Below are positions 1-9,330 of a stretch of 64,000 nucleotides of DNA, piece by piece. The first letter of the stretch is position 1. Every line of letters begins with the position of its first letter. The notes under the pieces are model-generated. The model made no database searches. It saw nothing but the letters and a program-made list of their open reading frames with translations, and had not been told where the DNA came from. Source of the stretch: Struthidea cinerea. Its lineage: Eukaryota; Chordata; Aves; Passeriformes; Corcoracidae. A program made the translations under genes and the position numbers. The stretch is taken from the NCBI GenBank assembly GCA_013397865.1, contig VZTI01001288.1:317446-381445 (forward strand). Direction: 5' to 3'.

Positions 1-174
1 ATTTTAATTTTAATTTTAATTTTAATTTTTATTTTTATTTTTATTTTTATTTTTATTTTTATTTTTATTTTTATTTTTATTTTTATTTTTGTTCTTATTT
101 TTATTCTTATTTTTATTCTTATTTTTAGTCTTATTTTTACTCTTATTTTTATTCTTATTTTTATTCTTATTTTT
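1..174. repeat. ATTTTT/ATTTTA simple repeat, cut by window edge
   Basis: The first 30 or so bases are ATTTTA units. They pass into ATTTTT hexamers and then into a degenerate T-rich form with interspersed C and G to about 174. The tract runs off the left edge, so its full length is unknown. In one frame it encodes a meaningless run of Phe and Leu, which explains an open frame there that should not be read as a gene. It could be the expanded tail of a retroelement lying to the left, but no body is visible. Confidence 0.95.
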
Positions 175-176
175 TT

Positions 177-480
177 CTTGTCTCAGCAAGGATCTTCCCG
201 AGGGAAAGACAGAATTTGTTCTGGTCTTTCAGCCAGGCTTTGCCCCTGAAGGGGGTTTTGTTTTCACTTTCCCCTCGAGCTGGTAAATCCCTGTCACCAT
301 GTAACACACAAAACAGTGACAAATTCCTGTGCACACTTTGCCTGTGGGTTCACAGGCACACACTTTGGACCTCAGCAAGAAGAAATATTGGCTCCCATTC
401 CCCGCCTCTGCCAGAATAACTCTTCCTTTCTGTGTGTTTGTTTAACTAATCCGTGCTCAGGCCACCTGCTCTTCGAAAGG
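177..480. other. Unique non-coding sequence
   Basis: Nothing recognisable was found here: no repeat family, no splice-site pair and no frame with domain-like content. Confidence 0.6.
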
Positions 481-500
481 CAGCAGCAGCAGCAGCAGCA
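481..500 (+). repeat. (CAG)6 trinucleotide run
   Basis: Six perfect CAG units are followed by CA and then unrelated sequence. The overlapping frames give short Gln runs on plus and Cys runs on minus, with no coding context around them, so this is a short microsatellite and not evidence of a polyglutamine protein. Confidence 0.9.
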
Positions 501-1403
501 TAAGAAAATAACAAAATGCTTCAATATTTCAGTGGGAATCAAGGTTCCATGGCTTTTTTTGGGCATGGCAGCAGGGCATTTACAAGGCTAATTTCAGCTA
601 CTCAAAGCATTTCGGCAGGTTTTTAAAGGGGTGACCTACGAACCTGAACTGAGCCAGGCTTAAACTCGGGTTTATCTATCCCAGGTGCCAGGAGTGCTCA
701 GATCCACGCTCTGTATTCCCTGGCTTGGATCTGTTGTGTCCTGCAGAAGGCAGAAGGAGGGAGGTTATTTGACTTGGAGCCGGGCAGATGTCTGACAAAA
801 TAAAGTGACCAAATTAAGACAGATGAAAAGTGGGGACACAGAGGGGGAGAAAAGTGAATTTCTTTTCCTCTTGTGGAAAATCCAAGCAGTCCAATACCTG
901 CTGCAGTCCAGATGGCATTCATTTCCCTCGTTTACCTAATTGGGGAGACTGGGATTTTTATTTTATTCTATTTCATTTATTTTCTTTTTACGATTTTCTC
1001 GAAGCTTTTTTTGTCATCTGTATTTTGATTTTCTTTAGAAGCACATGCTACATGGAAAAGAGTCAGTAAGCCATCACCTCCACTTCCTAAAACACTTCTA
1101 CCGCTGATTTTTCCTTTCTTTATTAAATGCATTTTTGAAAACTTGCTGTTGCCTCAAAAAAAAAAACCAAAAAACCAACCCAAAAACCAAAGCATAAATT
1201 AAAAAAAAATGTAGTAAAAGGATTAAAAATTCTTCTAATAACTCTGTGGGAAAGATGTAGCCTGTGGTGATTGGCTGAGGGAAAATCCTGCTAAATCCTT
1301 TCAGGTATTCCTTGGAGGAACATCACAGGTGGATCATGGCAGCAGAGGAAAATGAGTGTGTCCTTCAGTCCTTAGAAATTCGGACTCCTAATCCTAGGAA
1401 AGG
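501..1403. other. Unique sequence with A-rich stretch
   Basis: This is mostly unique sequence. An A-rich stretch at 1157-1210, with interspersed CC pairs, resembles a degraded poly(A) tail or simple repeat. I see no body of a retrocopy in front of it. No gene is supported. Confidence 0.6.
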
Positions 1404-1491
1404 ATGGACATCTTCTGCTCCATTGGGTTCGTATTCCATGGGACACCATGGACATCTTCTGCTCCATTGGGTTCGCGTTCCATGGGACACC
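1404..1491. repeat. 44-bp tandem duplication (two copies)
   Basis: Two adjacent 44-bp copies, 1404-1447 and 1448-1491, differ by only a couple of bases (GTATT versus GCGTT inside the unit). Each carries the core ATGGACATCTTCTGCTCC. The near-identity points to a recent replication-slippage or unequal-exchange duplication. No reading frame is preserved for a purpose that I can see. Confidence 0.93.
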
Positions 1492-1864
1492 AAGTGCACA
1501 CAACCACAAACCATAATCATCAATTAAATATCATTAAGATCATTAAATAATTTCAGTCCAAGGCCTGCTGCCAAGGGAAACACTACGGACATTGCATTAT
1601 CATGAACTAGTGAACAAACTGTGAAAAGAGAAACTTTTCCTGACACAGAGGAAAGATGGAAATATCTGAAGAGAGCAGGAGCAGCGATGTAATTATGAAG
1701 AATTTGAAGCTACAACATAAATACAGGAATATAACCCCTGGGTCAGCACTGGTCTGAAATATATGTAAATTTAAACTTGTGAAATGCACCCATTAAACCA
1801 CATGTGCTAAGGGTGTGATTAAAATCAGGCCTATGTGTGAGTCCCATGCTGGGCTGGAGGTCAG
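1492..1864. other. Unique sequence before the LTR
   Basis: AT-rich unique sequence leads up to the LTR target site. It shows no match to internal retroviral sequence, consistent with the LTR being solitary. Confidence 0.55.
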
Positions 1865-2142
1865 GTGATGATGCCTTAGGTTTTAACTTTTGTATTCTTT
1901 CGGGTTCTGTACTATTTAGTGTGTAGCTCTGAGGTTTCTGGTAGCCTGTTAATTTCTGCTCTCTCATGCTAGTTAGACACAACAAAGCCTCTCCAGGCCT
2001 GCTCTCCAAGGACACTCAGACCGTCCTAGGCCCAAACTGTGTAAACCAAAGACTCTAAAGGGGGGGCAAGCCTGGGGAAATTGCATCATTGAACTGAAGC
2101 TTTAATTGGAGAATTGACCCTGATATGTAAATGAACCAAACC

Positions 2143-2148
2143 TATAAG
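2143..2148 (+). promoter_or_regulatory. TATA-like box of the LTR
   Basis: TATAAG lies 96 bases before the AATAAA signal, the expected relation in an LTR, and would mark the U3/R boundary about 25-30 bases downstream. Its activity today is unknown. Confidence 0.6.
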
Positions 2149-2238
2149 AGTGTGAAGAACTGGTGACCTGTCGTCCATCTTGGGGTCCATCTTGGCAGTA
2201 GCCTCTGGCTCCCAGGGTGTGCCTTTGAAGGCCTTTCA

Positions 2239-2244
2239 AATAAA
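2239..2244 (+). terminator. LTR polyadenylation signal AATAAA
   Basis: A canonical hexamer lies 62 bases before the LTR 3' end and is followed by a T-rich stretch, as expected for the R/U5 part of an LTR. Confidence 0.7.
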
Positions 2245-2310
2245 TACCTACCTTTATTTCTTTATTCTGTCTAGTCTCTGTTTCTAGGAGGACAGTTAAG
2301 GCATCAGTGA

Positions 2311-3564
2311 AGCACGGATGTAAATGGTTCTGTACCCTTGGTGTGCCACCTGGGGTGAAAAGGAAAAGAAATAAAAGAAGAGAAGCGGTGAGAAGATGTG
2401 TGTTAAGGAAGAAAATCCCTGCTTTGATAGCTAATATACAAGGATGAGGCTAGAAATATCACATCAGAAGAGGGAAGAGGGATATGCTTGGAACGATTGG
2501 ATTGGGTAAGCTTGAAGGAACCAGCAAAGATGGGGTTGCTGTCTTGGTGAAAGGAAACGGGATGTTCTCAAAAGACACGATTGGACTTGAGACAGCTCCT
2601 TTTGTTTGCATAGCAGGGTTCCCTTCACTCCTTCCTTCCCTAAAAAAAAAAAAGGCAGGAGGACTTCTGCCTTTGCTTAGGAGCTCCTGGAGTCCCATCA
2701 CTGCTGCTCTGTTGCTGCAAAAAGCATCCCCCACCTCAAGTGGCAACTTCAAGGTCTCTGGAGGGTAACCAGAACGTACCACACGGTCTGGTTGGAAACC
2801 CCCTGGCCATTTAACAAATGCTTTGGTTTCTTATAATCTTATCAATAATTTTGTTCACAAAGACCAATAGAAAAATACCTCTGTGGGCCCAGAGTTCAGG
2901 TACAGTCAATGAAAATATTCCTCAGGCACTGTCCGTGTGGAACCGTATTTTGACCTGTCTTTCTAAAGCTTGCAGGAAAAGAAAACTGCTCAATTTGTCT
3001 AGTTTCTCTTTAACAAATGGTTTTAGTGTTTTTAAAATTCTGCCTTTGGGATGTTCATGCATCACTGAGCACCGTTAAAATAGAATTTGACATTGGTATT
3101 CACAGCAATGCTAAGAAAACTGCCTTTCTTTATAGGAAGGAAAAAACCTAACCCTAAAAGGAACATTAAACACATAAATAACATGAAACATGCCTGTTTC
3201 CACAATAATTTCAATGATTCATTTATTTGTTTTTAGTCCAGGTCTTTTAAGATAAAGATTCATCATATGAATTATTTTTTTAGGTAATGCACACTATAAA
3301 CATTTTATTTTCCCCCTCCCTCAAGATTTGATCCCGTTCCTTTTTACTTCTTGCGGAAAGCAGGATTTTTCCAAACTTTTCGTGAATAAGTGATGACGAC
3401 GGGAAGTTCTCTAATCTCTTGCCATTTACAAGTGAGTCCACGTGGAGCTTTTGGATGGAAAGTTGCAGCAGAAGGTTCCAAGAGCTGCAGGGCTCAGCTG
3501 GGCTGAGTGTATGGAGATGTAACCCAGGCAGCAAAATCCAGCTTTTCCAGAGCAAGCTCATTTT
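2311..3564. other. Unique non-coding sequence
   Basis: Mostly unique sequence with a short A run at 2641-2653. Overlapping plus and minus open frames near 2459-2782 mirror each other and have no domain content. A CCACCTGGGG stretch near 2347-2356 weakly resembles a CTCF core on the minus strand. Confidence 0.55.
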
Positions 3565-3687
3565 CAAGACATGTGGATGTGGCACTTGGGGACATGGGTT
3601 AGCGGTGGACTTGGCAGTGCTGGGCTAACAGTTGGACTTGATGATCTCAAAGGTCTTTTCCAAACTAAATGATGCTCTGATTCTATT
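3565..3687 (+). mobile_element. CR1 LINE, 3' end fragment
   Basis: The segment reads through the standard CR1 3' end: GTGGCACTTGGGGACATGG, then GTTGGACTTGATGATCT, then the TCTTTTCCAA block, and a decayed octamer tail near 3671-3687 (GATTCTATT). It is sense on plus and severely 5'-truncated, as is normal for CR1. It has no coding capacity. Confidence 0.92.
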
Positions 3688-6600
3688 TTTTCATGCTCAT
3701 CCTCTCCCTCTAATGAGCCGTGGCAGCCTTTTCTGCCTGCACATTCCTTAGTACCTGTGTAGCCAGAACCCTCTGGGATAAGTAGGGAGGGATTTGGCTG
3801 CTATAGAGCTGTCACAGGATCAGGGTGGCTCATTCTGGTCTGACCCTGGGGACTGTGCTCCGATTTTCCCTTTTCCCACGTCCAGAGGTGTTTGTTTGGA
3901 GGGAGTGCGAAATCTGCGTTTCAGCAGCCCAGACTTTAGTCCCTGGATTAACTCCTCCTGCTCCTCCCTTACAGAGAAGTTGTGTCATCTGGACAGCGGC
4001 TTAGGGGCGAGGAATGAGTCTGTCCGTGACTTCTGGTGATTTAACAGGGTGGTTTATTCCATTAATACATTATGTTTTGAGGCATGGCCCTTGGGAGTCA
4101 ATGGGAATCTTTCCAGTTGGTTTCCATTAACTGAATATAAAACGGAGTTGCAGCTTCAGAGGCATTTAACTATGGAAAAACTCCAGTAATCACAGACCAC
4201 AGGACTCAAGACCCTACAGATCATGGCCCTGGGTGGTGGGTGACTATGACTTGTAGAAAGTCTCTCTCAGGATTAAGGCCAAGCCTTAGAAGGACCAACT
4301 CGATCTCTGTTTAGAAAATACAGATTCAAGAACAAACCCCTTCACCCTTGCTAAAATTCCCTCACCAAACACACCAAGAAACTAAACACAGCATTTCTTC
4401 CAAGGTTAAAACATGGCTTTCAAATATATGTATGTATAAAATAGGAGACATGTTAGGGCTATTAGGCTTGTGCTTGTGATGGTCTTCTCCAAATTCCACA
4501 TGCTCCCTGCAAAGGGACATTGTTTTAGGTCTTGTGCTCCAAGGTTCCAGCTCCGTGGTGGTCACAGTTCTCCCTCACTGCTTCTTCTGTTTTTTTCATA
4601 TTGCAAACTTTTCAGGATTGCAGCTCCTTTATCCATAAGGGAAATGGGTTTTTTTAATAGTCCTTACACCATTGAGGAGATACAAAAAATGTCAGCTGGG
4701 TTCAGGTCTCAGATTTGCTGTAATAAAAATGATACAGGGGCAAAAGTAATTAATGAATATTTAATATCAAATGTGGCCTCAGTTCTAGAACATTTTGAGC
4801 ATTTTTGCTTTGGAGCAAATACTCTGCTTGGGCTAAAATGTGAAAGGCTTGCAGGATTTTTTTTTTTTTCCAGAGAGAGGATTGCTGCTATGTGGAAATA
4901 CTGTCTCTTATGCCACATAGTAAAGTACATTTTTTTCCTCTTTTGCAAAAAAGTGGTGAGAAGCCAGCTTTCTTATTTATCCAACTTGTCATTCCACAGG
5001 GAAAAGACTGGAGATTTAGTAATATCTTAAAACAAAGGATTGCCAATACAAATGCAATTGTTTCTCGCAGAGGCACATTAAGGAGCCAACATTTGGAAGC
5101 GCTTCCAAAAATGCAAAACAAAGCTGGATGTAAAATAATTTTGAGAGGAATTTGTGGTATGTAACAAGGGATGAGTGTGTGCCTGCTGAAAGGACAGATC
5201 ATTTAAGTTCAATGAGACTTATTTCTCTACAAGTCAGATATTCCATGTAACATAACTCAGGAAGCCCCATGGGAGCAGCTGTAGGTGGGGAATGGAGTCT
5301 TGGGTGATGTGTTTATTCACAGGCTCAATGGGAATCAAAGCTTTTCCAAACAGGGAGCTGTTTGCGTGCTTAAGACATCGTCTAAAGTTGCCCAGCTGGG
5401 CTGGTGGGACGCTCTATGTACAGCCAAGAAAACATGGATTGAATACTGGGACATTAACCCGTAAACAAAACAGGGATCCAGGAGTCCTGTGCATAGGACT
5501 TGGCAACTTCAGCCCTTTGATGATAGCAGGAGAGGCACAGCTCAGATCCTCGTTCAGCTACAAAATGTAACCACACCTCCACGTTCCCAACCCCGTAAAG
5601 TTCTGGCTAAATTGCATTAATTTCAGTGTAAACAGGACATGTTTCATATTTATGCAGGGCTCTGGCTGGGGTTGCTGTCCTGAACCCGAGCCACGGCAGA
5701 TGAACATCTCCGCTTTAGCCTTGTTTTTGTTTTGCTGGTTCTGCTTACAGCAAACAACCGTGTCTGAGAAGCCTGGGGTCCGTGGGATCAACTGTTTAAT
5801 CAGCTGTAGCAAGAATGTGATTGTCTTTGTTGTTAACCACTCAGCTATGAAAAGCGTGAATAGTATATGTACATTTGGAAGCACCACACCAGTGGTTTTG
5901 TCCCTGCTTTGCTCCCTCCTACTGGTCAAATGCTCTAAATAAGTTAAATATTTTGGAAGTCAAGCGTTTCGCTGTTTTTTCTCCGAAGTCTATGTTTTCA
6001 GTTCAAACAGATAATTGCATCTGTAATGGAGAGATGTTTTCCTCACTTGGCTCTGTTAACATCATAAAACACCTGCTAGGGCTGAGCTGCTTTTACCTCT
6101 GAAATGTTTGTTTTTCACCACTTTTTCTGCAATATAAATGTACCACTGTAACTGAAACAGTTTTGCCTTAAATTTTTTTTTAAAACTCCCTTCCTTGGCA
6201 ATGAAAAAATATGCTCAATTTTGCTAGGTATTGTTAGGTTTTTTTTTTTAATCTTTTCCTTAGACCATAAACATTTTTCAGGCTTGCAAGAGAAAGGAAA
6301 AAACCCAGCCAAATTTAATGTAACTGTTGAAGTGACAGAGCTGCAAATCTCCTGTTGCTGCTGTTTTGGTGTACGCGGGACGGAGGATGAGGAGGTGGCT
6401 CCTCCTCCCAGGGCAGCAGTTTTGCATCCCTGCAAAGGAAAGATTGCACTGCCTCTCTCTGCCCACACGGCAGCCAGAGAGGGCTCTTTCTGCATTTTAG
6501 GGGTGCCCACACTGAGCAGGTGGACTGGGGAAGGTCACTGGTGTCCTCCTAGCACCACGTTATCCTGGGTGTGGGCATTCCATAAACTACGGAGGAGCAA

Positions 6601-7684
6601 ACTCTGGTCCTGGCTGCTCCCGGGCACTGCAGTGTGGCTTAAGTGAGCTGAAGAGCAGCTCATGTGAGCAATTGCTTCACTCTGTTGAGTGGCTGGGTGT
6701 TGCAAGACCACTCAAGGTTGCAGTTGTTTTCCTGGACGCTGGAATGTGTCTCTGGTCCGAGTGTTGACTCATTTCTCCCAGGAACGAGTGGCTGCTGGCT
6801 CTGGACGTCCCGAGCAGCTCCTGTGCACCCAGGGGAGCAGGGTGCAGGGGCAGCTCGTGGCTGCACACCCTCTCTGGTATCCAGAAATTGGATGTCGCAA
6901 TGCTCACATGCAGATTGCCAGGTTTTTAATGGAAAATTAATGGATGGCTGACCTCAAAATGCTGGGAGCTACCTAAAGGGTTACATCACTCTACCACCCA
7001 CAAGTGTTTCTTGTGAACTTTTCCCGACTTTCCTTCCCGAACCTCTCAGCTGTCATCTCCTCTGGATTTGGACAGGCAGCAGCATTTGGGTTTGGTTTTA
7101 AACTCCTAGGAAAGACATTTCTGAGGCGCTGCTGAGTGTGGAGACAGGAGAGGTTTCCAATGACGCCAAGCGTGGCACAGATTCTGTTCCTGAACTGAGC
7201 TCTGACTCCATTAATGTTGGTATCAAGGAGCTGTAGATATCAAGGAGCTGTTGTGTGGAGAGGGTATATCCCCTTTTCCCTCACCTCTGTGTCATCTGAA
7301 TGTTCCTTGAAAGTAGTCAGAGAGGAGCAAACCAGAGAGTCCTTCAAAACTGTCCCCAGTGTCATCATCGCCGTGCCACGCTTTTCAAGCGTCAGCCGAA
7401 GAACTGAAGAGTCTCTGCTTTCTCTCTCACCCCCAGCAGCCTGTTTTCTAACACTCATCTTCAATTTCAGGGGAAAAAAAAAAGGTGAAAAAACCCCAGA
7501 ACAGATAAACATCTTGCCACATTGCATAACTCCTGCCCTCAGCGTATTTTCCATGCTCCCGGGCCAGACAGGTTTTCCATTTTGACTTTACAGTTATGTC
7601 TCACTCTTTGGAGCGACAGCTCTATCACAGAAATCTCTATCTCTTGTTTTCTAAATCTGCAGCTGTTTATGTTTTTCTAGCTTC
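3688..7684. other. Long unique stretch without a supported gene
   Basis: No repeat family or exon is recognised. The longest frame, plus 4470-5030 (186 codons), contains runs of Phe from poly-T and has no domain. Several T-rich tracts followed by CAG (for example near 4851-4873) look like splice acceptors but have no partner donor or open exon. The stretch alternates between AT-rich and moderate-GC segments. Confidence 0.6.
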
Positions 7685-8185
7685 CAAACCGCTCTTGGTC
7701 CCAGGCCACGCCGGGGTGTCCCGAAGACACCAGCGGGAGAACAAGCGCTGGCTGTGAGGAGGTGGTGGGTGGTCTGCAGGGGAGCTCTGCCTTAGCCCTC
7801 CACCTATGCTCGGGCAAAAAAATGTCCTGCAAGACCCAGAAATGTGTTTTCCTTTGGTGTGCAATCCCCAGGTAAAACTGGAGCTCCCAGATGGGAGGCT
7901 TTGCCAAGAGCGGGCAGGCTGCTCCTTGCCTGCCTGTGCGGCTGTGCCCGTCACACACACTCGGTTGTTTCCAGCAGCCCAGGACTGACAGGCAAAACTC
8001 AGATGTTCTGGCGCTTTTTTCCCTTCGTTTTAGCACGCAGAAAACCTGAAAGGATCCATCTGCCTGCCTTTTCCGTGTGGTGGAGGGTGGCACGGAGGCA
8101 GCGAGGACAGAACCGTGTCCGCGCTGCCTTGAAGCCGCCGCTGCTGTGCCGGAGTTTGCCTCTCCCTGCCCGCAAAATGAAACCC
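7685..8185. promoter_or_regulatory. CpG-enriched patch
   Basis: By hand count there are roughly 28 CpG dinucleotides in about 500 bases, densest at 8090-8190 (including GTCCGCGCTG and GCCGCCGCTG). Neighbouring sequence has far fewer. Retained CpGs in vertebrate DNA suggest lack of germline methylation, as at promoters or active enhancers. Overlapping open frames on both strands here (up to 173 codons) are explained by the GC-rich composition. No TATA box or donor site was identified with it. Confidence 0.4.
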
Positions 8186-8879
8186 GAGCCTCCTCCATGA
8201 AGCTTGCTCAATTTAAAGTTCACACAAATCGTCTCCTTACTTCCAGTTTTCCTTGGCTCTGGCCGGGTTTTATTTGTTTTTTAGCCCTTTTCTCGGAGGT
8301 GGTTTCCCAGCACCCAGCTGCCCCCTAATTCCAGGGCAGAGGGAGCCTCCAGGGGTCAGGTTTCCCACCTGGATTATGCTCAGCAGCCCGCAGAGCCCCA
8401 GGGAAGGGAAGGTTCGTGTGGTGTGAAGGATGTGGGAGATGCTGGCTTGGTTATCCAAGCAAAAGGGAGGTGGTGAGGATGTTACAGTCCTGCAGCATCC
8501 TAAGGACAGTGTCAGGAGGTCCCTTGATGTCCAGGTATAGCTTTACAATAAGGAAATTCAGGAGAAAAAGGACGGATTTCTGACAACCCAGACTACGTGA
8601 TTCTGAGCACTTAAGGAGGCATAAAAATCCTTCAGTTTTATAGGGATGTTAGGTGGATTTCTGGGAAGTGCTATGTGATGAGGATAAGATTCGAGGATGA
8701 AGTTGCAATCCTAAATGTCCCTCTGCCTGGAGACCAGGCAGATTCACCTTTTCTGGGTTCTTGCACTGCCAGGACCCCTTTGAGCCCTAATCCTCCCTCA
8801 GGGTGCCTGACTGTACAGATGCACACCATAACATAATCCTTGTTATGCTTTTGTGCAGCTACTTTTCCTGCTACTCCAT
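8186..8879. other. Unique non-coding sequence
   Basis: Nothing recognisable was found: no CR1 or LTR sequence and no convincing exon. Confidence 0.55.
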
Positions 8880-9330
8880 TCACACACTGTAAATTAAACC
8901 AATTTCTATCGGCTTAATATGTACCAAAGATGACTTAATTTTTTTTCTTTTTTTTTCTTTTTTTCCTCAGCCCCCCGTTAATTCCTCCCCTCAGTTTTCA
9001 TCTCCCAAGGCCATAGCTGGAGCAGTTTTTGTCATGATTATCACTCATCATAATTGAGCCAGCCTAACTCATGATGTCATCATAAGAAATCAACTCTCTT
9101 AAGCTATTTTGTAGACAGCTCATCTCAATAATTCCCCTGCCTTTACCCCGACAATAACCTTATATCTTTGTGGCCTGGTTTTTTTTTAACTAGCATAATC
9201 GGTTTTGTCATGATGGTAGCAGTGCTTTGAGTGCCAAAAACTTATTCCCAGAGCAGCTGTGATGAAAAACATAGTGATGAATTTTGCAAGTCATTATTAG
9301 TCATTTGGCAAAAATGAATGGCAGCTCAGG
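8880..9330. promoter_or_regulatory. AT-rich possible enhancer with repeated TCATGA-type motifs
   Basis: The block has the texture of a conserved non-coding element: AT-rich, dense in TAAT and TCAT cores, and without repeats. The 12-mer TTTTGTCATGAT occurs twice, at 9027-9038 and 9203-9214. Between them, 9071-9083 is the inverted repeat ATGATG-T-CATCAT, whose TGATGTCA core resembles CREB/ATF half-site pairs. A pyrimidine tract at 8939-8970 ending in CAG precedes the block. Conservation itself cannot be judged from one sequence. Confidence 0.35.

Larger units (their letters stand above)
1865..2310 (+). mobile_element. Solo LTR of an endogenous retrovirus, with target-site duplication
   Basis: The element spans 1869-2306 (438 bp). 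It begins TGATGCCTTA and ends TAAGGCATCA, perfect 10-base terminal inverted repeats that include the canonical TG...CA ends. The 4-base duplication GTGA flanks it directly, at 1865-1868 and 2307-2310. Inside, in plus orientation, are a TATA-like TATAAG at 2143-2148 and a polyadenylation signal AATAAA at 2239-2244, followed by a T-rich U5-like stretch. This gives a U3-R-U5 layout. No internal gag, pol or env sequence follows on either side, so the provirus has been reduced to a solitary LTR by recombination. By family rule a 4-base duplication fits gammaretrovirus-like ERV1 elements better than ERVL (5) or ERVK (6). The exact subfamily is not assigned here. Confidence 0.9.

Noticed and set aside
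89..286. 65-codon frame with Phe/Leu run resembling a membrane segment
   Set aside because: It is a translation of the T-rich simple repeat at the window edge.
316..591. Frame with a polyglutamine run
   Set aside because: It comes from a short (CAG)6 microsatellite; there is no coding context or domain around it.
3145..3160. CCTAACCCTAAAAGG as telomere-like sequence
   Set aside because: It holds only about one and a half TTAGGG-type units; not a telomeric array.
4470..5030. 186-codon plus frame
   Set aside because: It has Phe runs from poly-T and no domain; one frame of this length is expected by chance in 64 kb.
7677..8198. 173-codon minus frame
   Set aside because: It lies in a GC-rich patch with overlapping frames on the other strand and no recognisable family.
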